Shown here in pieces: positions 35,021 to 46,053 of a DNA stretch of 64,000 nt. The stretch spans positions 4,650,001 to 4,714,000 of the forward strand of contig NC_135262.1 in NCBI RefSeq assembly GCF_964204865.1, read 5' to 3'. Numbering within the stretch: position 1 is the first letter of the stretch; the number at the start of each line of letters is the position of its first letter. The stretch is from Styela clava. Lineage: Eukaryota; Chordata; Ascidiacea; Stolidobranchia; Styelidae. The position numbers and the translations under genes are program-made. The notes beneath the pieces are model-generated. The model was not told the origin of the DNA. It saw only the letters and a list, made by a program, of their open reading frames with translations, and did not search any database.

Positions 35021-36020
35021 ATAGGCAGAACAGGTTGAATGTCGATAAAAGTTTAAAATAAAATCACAAAAAATGAGCAGATGATGGTGGACGAAAATCA
35101 AAAATGAAAAAAGTAAAAACAAATCTGACTAGAAATGCAAAGAAACAGAAAGCATTTTAAAAAATCAATTAGGACGAAAATACATGTAAAGCAGATTGCT
35201 GAATCGGAAAATCCAATGTAAGTTGTAACATCTTGGGGAATTTTCAAACTTTAATTATTAATTTAAAGCAGGGGTCGGCAAACTTTTGTCGTTCACGGGC
35301 AAAAATTAAAGGTTGCAAATCATTGGCGGGCCGCAAGTTAAAAACCGAGGAAATGGCCAATGAATCACATTTTTCACACAGATTTGAGTTAAATTTCAAG
35401 CAGCGCGCGAGGATTGATCATTTGAATATTTTCTGCGCCATTAAACCATTTGCACTCAGCATCAATTTTTTTACGTTCTGTTGCGATTTGTCTAATTATA
35501 ATCAATTTATAGGCTCGAGTGTTTGTGAATTATCTACTTATTAAGTTAGAATATAACTTAGTGTCTCAAAACAAATTGTTACGTGAAGAATATAATCGTC
35601 AATACAGTTGTTTTGTTAATATAATTCAGTGAAGCGTCGCGGGCTGGATTATATTGTTCCGCGGGCCGGATCTGGCCCACGGGCCGTAGTTTGCCGACCC
35701 CTGATTTAAAGTATAAACCGGAAATACTAACTCAATAATGAAACATATTGGCACTGTTCTATTTAGTGTGTATAAACGTCATTGTTGGAATAAAGTGTTC
35801 TTCATAACATTAAAAAATTAAAACTAATTAAATCCTATACTTAATTTGTGAATCTTTTCAATATAAAGCTCACCCTTAAACTCGAGTAAATTCATATTTT
35901 GTCAAGAAGATTAAGTTTATATTGAATTTCTATACCCTGATTTAGTAATCACTACCATGTGCATGTAATATTTGCTGCATATATAGAAATAAAATCAGAA
36001 ATTCAACTACAAGAAAAATA
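35021..36020. repeat. Array spacer repeat, partial copy 2, interrupted by a hAT MITE
   Basis: Again contains the CAAAAAATGAGCAGATGATG segment equivalent to AGCTAATGAGGGTGGACAAA, AATACTAACTCAATAATGA, and a GTGAATCTTTTCAATATAA stretch seen in the other spacers. The MITE at 35269 sits inside it. Confidence 0.6.
35269..35703 (+). mobile_element. hAT-type MITE, complete reference copy (435 bp)
   Basis: Terminal repeats CAGGGGTCGGCAAACTTTTG and GTAGTTTGCCGACCCCTG are inverted and nearly perfect. A perfect 8-bp target duplication ATTTAAAG lies at 35261-35268 and 35704-35711. The spacer copies at about 33,670 and 50,115 lack this insertion. Confidence 0.9.
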
Positions 36021-36491
36021 AATAAAATAGATTAAACTTATAGGCATGAATTAATATTTAGAAATTTTTCTTAAAGTTGCTACATATAGAGTATCAGAAC
36101 TGAGCTATATATAAAAATATTAAGAACACAATGCTCATGTTCCTAATTCAGGATATGAATGTTTGAGCGAAGGTAAATAATAATTAAACACGTGTTAAGC
36201 TAGACTTTTCGAAAGGCAATCCGTTTGTATAATTGTCTCTTTACTCATTTCACTGACAGAGTAAATTAGAATTATTTCAAGTCTTTTGTCAACATTCATT
36301 TATTGACCTATCTACAGGAAGGAGAAATTTGTATATAGCTGTCAGTAGTTGCCTAAAACTATTTTTATAAACTACCTTGCTTGTATTAAAAAATATCAAT
36401 GCGATATAATAAAATCAGTAATCTCTACACTACAGTATGAAAATGCAATAATGTGTTTTTTAACTACGGAAACAGAACTATCATTTGCAAC
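36021..36491. other. 3' flank of gene B, repeated in the array
   Basis: Contains GAACTGAGCTATATATAAAA and an AGGATATGAATG block also found at about 45,300 and 57,380, so the downstream flanks of the genes are duplicated too. No gene. Confidence 0.45.
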
Positions 36492-38102
36492 TCAATACAA
36501 TGGAACTCCCACTGCAATTGAAGCAGCGGACATAATCTCCATGTCAGCCAAATCAGTCACTTTCTCCCATTGATTTTTATCCGGATCATACTTTTCAATA
36601 GAATAAGGTCCATTTATATGTCCAACTGCAAACAAACTATTATTGACAACACAAAGGCTGAATTCATCTCTTGGAATTGTCATAGAAGCCACATTTGTCC
36701 AAGTATTATCATCTGGATTGAAGAATTCAGCTGTTGATGTTCTATTATACCCACCAGCAACGTAGATTCCATCATCATACACGGCTGCCGCAGGAGTTCG
36801 TCTTGCTGCATTCATTGGCTTCACAGATGACCAAGATCCTACAGATGGAGAATATTTATCAACTCTTTTACCTCTATTATAGCCTCCAATGACATAAATC
36901 TCATCTTTAAATGTAACTAAAGCACTTTCATTGGGTTCAACACTAGTACACTCAACATCCTCCCACTTGTTTTCATTGTTGTTGTATTGCTCCATTGTGT
37001 TGTTCCCACAAACATAAATGAAGTTGTTATGAACTGCAGCTCTAATAAGTGATCCATGATCATTAATCATGCTCTCCATCTCAGACCAACTTGATTCAGC
37101 TTCCCATACATTGACACGAAAAACCTTTTTGTTTGGCAGAAGAACAAACACGAATATATCCAAATAAACTGCAGTACATTTGCCACTTAGCATGTTCTCA
37201 TTGAGTTGTTTTAACTTATTGAATGTTTTGTCAATTGGGCAATACACCTGCACAGCTTTAGATTTCTTTTCAAAAAGCAAAACACCTCCATTATAAATAG
37301 GAGAAGACAAAGATACATTCACTTCTTTAACCTTATCACATGAGTTATTGGCCAAATACAATAATTTCATAAATTCTGCACAACTGGAGCAAAATGAATC
37401 ATTCATAGCTAAATAAGAACCATAACTGGTGGAAATGTCACCAATTTTAAGCTTCCCAACTATTTCTATAAAATACTCAGCTCGAGACTCAGTATCAGCT
37501 TTGATCCATTGCAAGAGAACTTTCAATTTAGAATCTTCTGAATATGATGAATATCTGTAGGTGATCAAAAACATGACGTAATCTTTATCAAGTTTGTTGA
37601 ATTCTTCTTCTTTTACTATTGATCCAAGATGACCAACAGCATATTCATCACATGATTTCTCTAAACCCTTCAAATTAAACTTTATTGCAAGTTGTCGGAT
37701 GATGAAGAAAGATTTAGAATCTAAATTTGCTTGGAGAAATTCTATGATCATTTCACAAAATCTTGACAATTGCATGATATTTGCAACATGGAGTAGTTGT
37801 TCACATTTCTCCAAAGTAATTGGAGCATTTCCAGTGTAAATGTAATCAATGCAAACTTTCACAGAATCGACATCGACTTCCTTCATATCAACAATTCCTG
37901 TGTTGCTTTCCAAATTATCATGAGACAACATCGCATCAAAATAATCTGAACCAGCTGACATTACATTCTTATGAACTGGAAATTCTTCATTTCCAACTTT
38001 GATTGTAAAATCAGAAAGTCGCTTTTCTTTCCTCATATCATCAAGCTTTTGCATCATCAAATTATTGTGTTCATTATCTTGAATGCCAAAATCATCAGCC
38101 AT
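36492..38102 (-). CDS. BTB-BACK-Kelch protein, KLHL type (gene B)
   Basis: An intronless minus-strand frame; starting at the Met of MADDFGIQDNEHNN it encodes 536 residues. BTB is at about 30-127 (LSDFTIKV, FPVHKNVMSAGSDYFDAML, CIDYIYTG). BACK is at about 130-235 (SEDSKLKVLLQWIKAD). About six Kelch blades follow, with IYVCGN, IYVIGG, IYVAGG and LFAVG, ending VPLY. Expected role: CUL3 ubiquitin-ligase substrate adaptor. The frame stays open for 33 more codons to 38,201, but that extension crosses the conserved splice acceptor at 38,149 and has no counterpart in the paralogs, so I use the shared Met. Its substrate is unknown. Confidence 0.9.
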   Translation of the reverse strand: MADDFGIQDNEHNNLMMQKLDDMRKEKRLSDFTIKVGNEEFPVHKNVMSAGSDYFDAMLSHDNLESNTGIVDMKEVDVDSVKVCIDYIYTGNAPITLEKCEQLLHVANIMQLSRFCEMIIEFLQANLDSKSFFIIRQLAIKFNLKGLEKSCDEYAVGHLGSIVKEEEFNKLDKDYVMFLITYRYSSYSEDSKLKVLLQWIKADTESRAEYFIEIVGKLKIGDISTSYGSYLAMNDSFCSSCAEFMKLLYLANNSCDKVKEVNVSLSSPIYNGGVLLFEKKSKAVQVYCPIDKTFNKLKQLNENMLSGKCTAVYLDIFVFVLLPNKKVFRVNVWEAESSWSEMESMINDHGSLIRAAVHNNFIYVCGNNTMEQYNNNENKWEDVECTSVEPNESALVTFKDEIYVIGGYNRGKRVDKYSPSVGSWSSVKPMNAARRTPAAAVYDDGIYVAGGYNRTSTAEFFNPDDNTWTNVASMTIPRDEFSLCVVNNSLFAVGHINGPYSIEKYDPDKNQWEKVTDLADMEIMSAASIAVGVPLY

Positions 38103-38148
38103 GTTCAATTTATTACAATAAGCAAGTGTGATAAATATAATCTTTTTT

Positions 38149-38150
38149 CT
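38149..38150 (-). promoter_or_regulatory. 3' splice site upstream of gene B
   Basis: Minus strand TTAAATTTTATTTTCAG, 46 nt before the chosen ATG. A good pyrimidine tract and AG at the position shared with genes D, E and F. Confidence 0.6.
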
Positions 38151-38219
38151 GAAAATAAAATTTAATATTGATGAAATATTTTTGCCCCTTCTATTCACCA
38201 AATATAATATTTTCGTGTT

Positions 38220-40035
38220 TCACACACTCATGTCTACAAAATGAAAGAATATAATAAATGAAGTTTGCGTGTTTCGATAATAATTTCTAAAATCAAGCAG
38301 TAGCACGAAAGCAATGAATAAACCACAGAACCTGCAGCCATGCAAATTGATACATGCCCTTAAAAACCAGGTGGAATAGAATTGCTGAGTATATTTACAT
38401 TTACTTCAAATGGAAAAAGATTTATCTATCACAGATATAGCCTAGTATAGACGAAAAAGTAAACACCATTTTGTATCATTAACACTTCTATTATCAGAAA
38501 AAATTATTCAGCAAATTCATTTAAATTTTCATATTTACAATAAATTTGCTTTGTGAAAAATTCTCATATGTTTGTTACTACTTCCGGAATGAAAAATGGT
38601 TGTGTAATCTGTAATGTACTCGAAACTCGATAGTAAATCTTACACAGAAAACAAGAGTTGAGTGAACATTCAGTAACCAGGACCAGCCAGTAACGTGAAC
38701 CACCTGAGACAGGGAGAAGTCCATCAGCCCTCTGATACAGTGTTTCTTAAACTAGGCTTGAGGGAATACCAGGGGGGCCGAAAACCGCAGGATCGTTTAG
38801 TTATTGCATTATAAGCTAAGGTCATTTTGCATTTCATTCTTTATGTTGTAAAAAATATTTTGTTCGTCTACAGCAGGCGTATAATTGGGATATAACCGCT
38901 AAAATTGAATTTAGTTACAATAAATACGAACTTAAATTGTGATAACGACATAGCAATTGGTGGTAGATCACAAAAAGGTAGAAACAAAATTTGTTGAACA
39001 CCATTTCACTTAAGCTCGGCGGGCCATTTTAAATCGTTACGGGGGCCGCGGTTTGGGAACACCTGATCTACAGGATCAAATGTTTCAAAATATTAGGTGG
39101 TTAAAGATTGTTGCTGTCGCTAGAATGCAATTTTACTTATTCTAGAAAATTAGGTGCTCCATGGAATTCGTTTTTCACCTTGAAATTAAGAAATTTGCAC
39201 TGTGCCGTAGTCCCACGACCGCATTTCAGAATAGCGGTCTCTTCAGACTAGCGGTACTGTAAAGTTTCACATTCATTCTATTAGCAGCAAAATACTGAAC
39301 AGCGAAAATATGACGAAGAATTATCCCAATTTATGCCTTCTATATCAGAAAATGTTGATATCTTTCCCATTACATATGCACTTTTTGCAGTAGTTTTTAA
39401 AAAGGTGCAAATCGAAAATTCAGTTTTAATTTCATATTCATGAATATATAACACAAAAACATGTACGGTAGTTTTGACTTGTGAGGATAACGCTACTGCA
39501 TTTAAAATCATTATTTCTTTTGTCCCCACCTATTTATGTGAACATGGATTTTCCACACTTGTTTAAATTTAAATCCAGACCAATGCAAGGAATAAACTTG
39601 ATGTGCAATATCACATAAGAAAAATCAGTAAGATATTTGCGTACGTGAGGAGTGGCAGCTAATTTTAATGTCGGTCGAATAGCTCTATGCTATGTTCTTC
39701 TATTGTGTTTTCGGTTTACAATTGTGGGGGTCCCCGGTTACTTCAGAGAAGCATAAAGGGTCCGCAGCACATAAAGTTTGAGACCCACTGCTCTAATACA
39801 TAAAACCTCCTAGGTTTCAACAGGTTTCAATAAAACCATAACTAGGACTTATTGAGGATTATTCCTTAATTTGGACCAGTACAGGATTTTGTAAAAAAAT
39901 GTTGAAGAAATTGAATTTTGAACATACAATGGATTCAATAAACTACAAGTGCAACGCGCTTGCCACATAAAAAGAATAGAAACCCAGAACATATTTACAC
40001 ATATTAGGATGAGAATATTTGTATAACCTATAGAA
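38220..40035. other. Gene-free stretch upstream of gene B
   Basis: Carries hAT-type pieces: CAGTGTTTCTTAAACTAGG at 38743 with CGGTTTGGGAACACCTG at about 39049-39065, and an end AAAGTTTGAGACCCACTG at about 39773-39790. No gene was seen. Confidence 0.5.
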
Positions 40036-40039
40036 AACG

Positions 40040-40238
40040 GGGAGCTCCAGTATGTGCATCAATATGGAGGTAACTAATGTTGTTCGCCTACTTCACATAA
40101 AGTTATATGAAGGGACTGAAAACCTATGGGCATATTCACTTGGCTAACAGTCCCCGAACTCGTAATAGAACTAAAATAAGGAAAATCGAAATAAATTATG
40201 GCCTAACTCTAACCTGGTACACATACTACGGGAGCACC
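40040..40238. mobile_element. GGTGCTCC-family MITE, complete copy
   Basis: Left end GGGAGCTCCAGTATGTGC and right end CACATACTACGGGAGCACC are inverted. Internal GTAATAGAACTAAAATAAGG and CTAACTCTAACCTGG. The SINE starts immediately after its right end. Confidence 0.75.
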
Positions 40239-40570
40239 GCGGTGTGGCTCATCGTGCTAAGCGTTAGGAATACGCTCGCCACCGCACCTCTGATTACTAT
40301 GCGTGGGTTCGCAGGTTCGAATCCCATGTAGGGATGGTCATGTGCGAGAGGATTGCTGTACTCCTCGCCGCCGTAGGGTGGTTCACATAACCGCCCGGTC
40401 GGTTACGGCTCCCTCCACCATCAAGTCCATGCTTCCGAAAACAAATAACTAACTAATCCCATACCTGACATGGAATGGTAACCAGACGAGAGGCCGTGGT
40501 TCGCCATATGGTTAAGCCGTCTCATCACTTTTGTCTCCCCCGGGATGAATATGTAAATCCTATCCTACCG
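40239..40570 (+). repeat. tRNA-derived SINE
   Basis: The tRNA-like head has an A-box-like TGGCTCATCGTG (40245-40256) and a perfect B box GGTTCGAATCC (40314-40324), the internal RNA polymerase III promoter. The body then runs GTGCGAGAGGATTGCTG, CCGCCCGGTCGGTTACGG and CGTGGTTCGCCATATGG. A partial reverse copy lies at 9499-9600. Confidence 0.8.
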
Positions 40571-41202
40571 AAAACAGGCTGGAAGAACTGTCTGGAATTT
40601 GTAACAGATTAGTAAGAAGATGAAACATTCAAAAACACTATAAAACTGAATGAGTAAGCGGCAATTGACACTGAGATAAAGTTTCAAAGATAGTATTATT
40701 AATTTTCCTTATAGATTGAAAACTGCTGTGATAGAATATATAAATATGAATTCATCATAATAATTATCCATTGATATCACTACGTCAAAAAATATACCGT
40801 TTAATATGCAATATGAATTACTGAAATGGTAGTGATACAAAACATAATGGATCATTATTGGGTTATTACTAATGCAGTGGTTCTCAAACTTTTCAAGCCG
40901 TGCCCCCCTTTCAGAATTTGTCAAGTCTTGTGCCCCACCTCAAAAATAATTAGCTAACAATAACCCACAAATAACAGATAGTAAGTCGAAAGTGTGTTTT
41001 TTTTTTTAAAAACACATTCAAAATACGTATACATAATGAAAAAATGTGAACAATGTAGAAATGTTAATATCAAAAATAAGACAGGTACAACTTACCAGCT
41101 GAATGTACTTTATAATATGTTTTAAAAGATGACAATATAATTATGCAAATGCATTAATAATGGTAGATGCCTATGTTGAACACTAAAAGTATGCAATATA
41201 AG
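40571..41202. other. Gene-free stretch with a hAT-type end
   Basis: CAGTGGTTCTCAAACTTTTC at about 40875 is a typical hAT terminal repeat. The matching right end is not clear. Confidence 0.45.
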
Positions 41203-41340
41203 GTCCAGATTCAATAAGGTTCATTCATTGGCAAACACATCGTTGCTAACAAAACAAAGGCCTAATTCATATCTTGTGAAGTCACAAAAGCTACCTTTGA
41301 CGAGTATTTACTCCATTATTAGTGTAGCCAGCAAGGAGGG
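41203..41340 (-). pseudogene. Relic of a Kelch gene (last blades)
   Basis: DNA aligns with the SMTIPRDEF-SLCVVNN-LFAVG region of the intact genes: GCAAACACATCGTTGCTAAC, AAAACAAAGGCCTAATTCAT against CAAACAAGTTGTTGTTAACA, ACACAAAGGCTGAATTCAT. It has stops and indels in every frame, so it is dead. Confidence 0.65.
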
Positions 41341-41975
41341 AGTGTGGTTACTGCAGATAATGGTTTACTCCAAGTCATCAACAGTTTGACGTATGATGAC
41401 AATGTTTGAATAATTTTAGGGGGCCGAATGATTCAAAATTGTGTTATTTATCCGACACAGACATCACTGAGTGTTGGCATAATGAAGTTTTTTTTAGTTT
41501 AACAAAGTCTTACTACTCCATTCTGGGATAAAAAGATTTGAGGAAATAATTAAGCAGTAATTTCATACAATTCTTTATGTGAGTCACCTGAATGTTATTA
41601 TAACAAAATTAGTTACTGTAATGTGCAGATAGCAATCATAATCGAAAAAAGATCCTTGCAAAAATATTGATACAGGTGATCATAATTGAACGAATATTTT
41701 CCATAAAAGAAAGTTTTACACCAAATAAACTTCAAACTAGGCTCATTCAGCTAATCAAAAATTTCACAAATATCAAGTGATATCATCATGCTATGCCAAA
41801 GGCCCACGGTATTCAACAATATTTGCTCCAATTTTTTTTTTTTTTTTTTTTTCATGAAAAGTAAAATGGAACAATTAGGTTCTCAGACTATTACTTGTAT
41901 CCATTACTATTATTAACAAGCAGGTGCAACATATTATAACAACTTTTACTGAAAGTCGGGGATAAATGAAAGTAA
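41341..41975. other. Gene-free stretch
   Basis: Contains an uninterrupted poly-T tract of over 20 bases at about 41830-41852. Nothing else was recognised. Confidence 0.5.
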
Positions 41976-42176
41976 GGTACTCCCGTAGTATGTGTACCAG
42001 TACCAGGTTAGGTTTTATTCTGATTTTCCTTATTTTAGTTCTATTACAAGGTCGGGGACTGTCTGTGTTAGACAAGTGAATATACCCCTGCCCATAGGTT
42101 TCAGTCCCTTTACACAATTTGAATAGGCGAACAAAATTAGTTACCTCCATATTGGTACACATACTTCTGGAGCACC
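41976..42176. mobile_element. GGTGCTCC-family MITE, complete copy
   Basis: Ends GGTACTCCCGTAGTATGTG and CACATACTTCTGGAGCACC. Internal TTATTTTAGTTCTATTACAA and CCCATAGGTTTCAGTCCC. The sequence following it (AGTATTTACACACTG) is also found after the copy at 43,554. Confidence 0.8.
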
Positions 42177-42415
42177 AAAAGTATTTACACACTGCTTGCA
42201 CATGGTACATAAAATCATATTGACCATGGTGATCGTGCTATACCAAACACCTTACAATATTATTATTGATTTTTGTTTATATAAATGGAAAGTAAATGAG
42301 CACAATTACACACATGGCCTACCATTTGTATCAATATTTTATTAGTATTGTGTAGATGCGACATATTATATTAATTCCTATTGAATTCAATAAGTTTTCA
42401 CCCACTGCATGCACA

Positions 42416-42660
42416 TTAGACTGGCATTGTGATAGCTACAGTGGCCGTAGACATGATAATTATTCCAGGAAAATCAATTTCATCCCACAGGTTCAAATCC
42501 AAATTATACTTTTCAGCAGAATGTGGTGTTTCTCTATTTTCTATCGCATATAATTCATTACCAATAATAGAAAGCCTGAATTCGTTTCGCAGAATTCTCA
42601 TGGGCGCTATATTAGTCCAGTCCAATTTTAATACCGTAAACATAAAAGACTTCAGTGGAT
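42416..42660 (-). pseudogene. Second relic of a Kelch gene (C-terminal blades)
   Basis: A 75-codon open stretch reads LDWTNIAPMRILRNEFRLSI, then LYAIENRETPHSAEKYNL and LWDEIDF, matching NTWTNVASMTIPRDEFSLCV, LFAVGNR-EPYSIEKYNL and QWEKVTDL of intact copies. Just upstream ASTEVF in another frame matches STAEFF. It has lost the BTB, BACK and first blades. It covers the same region as the relic at 41,203, so two separate gene copies have died here. Confidence 0.8.
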
Positions 42661-42769
42661 GCGATACTAATATTAGAAGTCACATGAAAATAGAAAAGCC
42701 TCAAGTCTCATTGGCCGTTGTTTTATAACATTGATATGATTCGATGCTCCTTTGAAGAAACAAATCGTA

Positions 42770-45130
42770 TGGTCAGTTATATAAGTATAATTTATCCTGT
42801 CTGACATAAGGTTCGGATCCTTACTTTGTTATCACACGCTAAATATCTAGGGTTGAATTTTGGCTGATTAGAGTCCCCTATAAATAAGGATATTAATATA
42901 AAATGTTCATTAAAAGTACAAATTATAACTTCAATTTTTGCACCTAACATTTTTTAAAAGTTACTCGGATAACAATGTTCAGAAATCGGCAGTATATGTA
43001 TAACAGACTTTGATGAATATTATAAAATAAAAATGTCACTACTAAAACAGTACCGGTATATCCTTCAAAAACAGTCAACTAATTTTGAGTTAAGACATAA
43101 AGATAATCATCTTATCACCTTTTTCTACTAAAGATATTTTACAATATAGCATGATAAAAATGCTTCAACCTAACACGATGATTTGTATCTAGCATACTGA
43201 ATGTGACAAGCTAACCAATGATTGCAAAAAATATTAGAGCCACTGTTCAGAAAAATATGTGTCATTTATCAAACAAAGGAATATTATTCACTGTGAATGC
43301 ACTTAATGTCACCATAATTTTTTATAAGTGTTTACATACAAAAGCCGGTTGGACAATCAAGTGCTATAATATTTCCACGATGGTGTGTATAAAAGAACAT
43401 GCACAGATGAATGAACATGAAAGGTTAATAGTGTGTAATACATTCAGAAGCATCGCTTTCTGAATAATATAATATCGTACCGTGAGCAACATATTAGCAC
43501 CTGTCGGATGTTCAATTTAAAAGTCTGTTCAAAATACCTGTCTGTTCAAAATAACATGTTTGGGCTAGGCCATACCGTAATTACATTCCGATTTTCATTA
43601 TTTTAGTTCTGTTACGAGTTCTGGGACTGTCTGTGTTAGCCAAGTGAATATACCCGATGCCCATAGGTTACAGTCCCTTTACACAACTTGAAAAGGCGAA
43701 CAAAATTAGTTACCTCCATATTGGTACACATACTTCTGGAGCACCAAGAGTATTTACACACTGTTTGCATATGGTAAGTCCCATTACACAACTTGATGAA
43801 AAGTAGGCGAACAAAATTAGTTACCTCCATTTTGGTACACACACTTCTGGAGCACCCAAAATATTGTATACCTAACACTAACACTAACACAGAGCTGCTA
43901 ATCTTTGCTTTTTTTTTTCAAATTACCGGTACATATTTAATATAACGGCAAAGCTCTTGGGTCGATGAAAGATTGTAATATAAAAATAGTGAATGTTTAA
44001 GAAATTGACATGTATTCGATAAATGAATGAATGAATACATTTTTACATGCGTGAGCTTTATATACAAAATAATGGTAATAGGTCCTAGTGATTTGTAAAT
44101 TGTTGGGAATAACCATACAGACCTTTCAGATAAAAGGTTTCGGGTTCTTAAAGTTCACCACCTCTTCAAATCCTATTAAAATTGGGTAAGAAATGCCAAA
44201 CTGAAAAAAGATCATTGTTTTTGGAGTGGTGATCGTCAGTGTGTGCTTGTATGAAGCCATGTTCAGAGTAAAACACGAGATATACATTAAAAAGAAAACC
44301 TTTGAAGGAAGTATAATCAAAGTCAAACAATATCTACATTAGAAGTTTGTACGCATGAACTTTTGGCTGCATATGTATAAATTTATTGACTCTTGGGAAT
44401 TGAACCAGAAATCTTACTAAGAATGAAACCCACAATATTAGAACATTATTTGAAGAATTTGAATTAACGAACAATATATATTAAAATTAATCTATTTTAA
44501 ATAAAAAGTCAGCACCAAACCATACTTACTTACATTATGTTTCCAACACAATGCAAAAATTTTGAAACTTCTATTTACAAACGTTCATATTGGAATAAAG
44601 GTTCATATAAACATTCGAAATTGAAATTCTCACGGCACTGATCTTGTAATCTTTTTAACATGACCTTAAAATTAAACTTAATATTTTGTCAAAAAGATCG
44701 ATGTTTAGATTGAATTCTTATGCTGCATAGTTCCCTGGATTGTCAATATCCATATCATGAAGCTGAGGTCTCTCAATATTTTTTTATGATTTAAACACTA
44801 TTTCATCAGGTGAATAATATTCCAATTGCAATATCTGTAATAAACAATATACAATGTACCGATTCATAGGTGATCATAATTCATTTGTTAGATACATGAA
44901 ATCTCAGCAAAAAAGTTTTTCAGTCACATATATACAAAGTTGGAGAGCAAGTTATATCTTAGGTTCAATCCTAAGCCCACCAACGCTATAATAAAATTGG
45001 ACAATACCAAACTTGGAAAATCCAGTACTAGTAATAATGTAGTAAATTATTATTAATCAGTGAGCTCTGAGCTGGAACCTTGTTCTGACTTAGGATGTGA
45101 ATATATCCCATTCTTTCGTGGAAGCAAAAA
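42770..45130. repeat. Array spacer repeat, copy 3, interrupted
   Basis: Begins with TTATCACACGCTAAATATCT, as at 32,808, and continues through GTTAAGACATAAAGATAA and GAATGTGACAAGCTAACC. After MITE-containing DNA (about 43.5-44.5 kb) it resumes with GAAGCTGAGGTCTCTCAAT and GGACAATACCAAACTTGGA. Confidence 0.7.
43554..43855. mobile_element. GGTGCTCC-family MITE with duplicated right end
   Basis: A full-length family interior ends at CTTCTGGAGCACC (43,746), and after about 55 bp a second right end follows, finishing CACTTCTGGAGCACC at 43,855. Each is preceded by AGGCGAACAAAATTAGTTAC. The left terminal repeat is missing. A short TAACAC tandem run lies just after, at about 43,872-43,890. Confidence 0.7.
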
Positions 45131-46053
45131 GGCAAAAATAAAATTGTGGAAAAAAATTTAAACTCACATTAGAAGATTATTATTATTTTTGTGCATGTAT
45201 AAAATCAAAAGCACAACTCCAATAAGAATATCAAAAAAGTTTAAAGTCGAAAGTAAAGACTAACATCAAAAAATTTCAAAAAAAAACCACATATGAAGTA
45301 TCAGCACCAAGCTATTTATAAAAATATTAGGAAAACAAAGCACATATTATCAATCCAGGATATGAATGCGTGATGAAGCCATATGTATAGTCTGATAAAA
45401 CTATTTTGGCCAAAAGAAGTCCAGTTTTAAACAAATACTATGGTATGTGGGTTTTTCTCAAAAAAAATTTTTTCCCAGCCTTTTCCCTGACAGTGCAACT
45501 TTGAATCATTTCAAGTCTTGTGTCATCCACTATTTCTTAACCTACCTATGGGAGAGAGATACTATGAATAGCTGCCAATATCCAATTAAAGCTATTATAT
45601 GATACTTATACTACTCTTTCAATTGAGGGTCAGTTTTGAGCAAACTTTCTAAATAGGGGTATTCAAACAATCTGTTATATTAAAAACATTTATTTATATA
45701 CTACGAATAAAAAATCATACAATGGGGGGAACATCGCTCTACTATAAAAAATGAATGTAACAGATTGAAAACCAACATAAGATAATCAGACCATCTAAGT
45801 ATAAGTATATTTGATATTTTTACAATGAGCAAAAATATAAGATTTTAATGAAAAAACTGTATTAATAGCATGAACTGAAATGTGAAAAACTTGAATAAAT
45901 CACATGAACAAGTCTGGCTGATTGACTAAATAATTTTAAATAAATTCTATGTACTTTAGGCAGGAATCAATATTATATAGTAGATATTATGAGCATGTAT
46001 TATAGAAATGATCTTTTTAGCCATGAAAACTGAACTTCCATCAACAGTCAAAC
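45131..46053. other. 3' flank of gene D
   Basis: Contains the AATCCAGGATATGAATG block shared with the flanks at 36,140 and 57,450. No gene. Confidence 0.4.

Noticed and set aside
38103-38201. N-terminal extension of gene B to the most upstream Met
   Set aside because: It crosses the conserved splice acceptor at 38,149 and has no counterpart in the paralogs.
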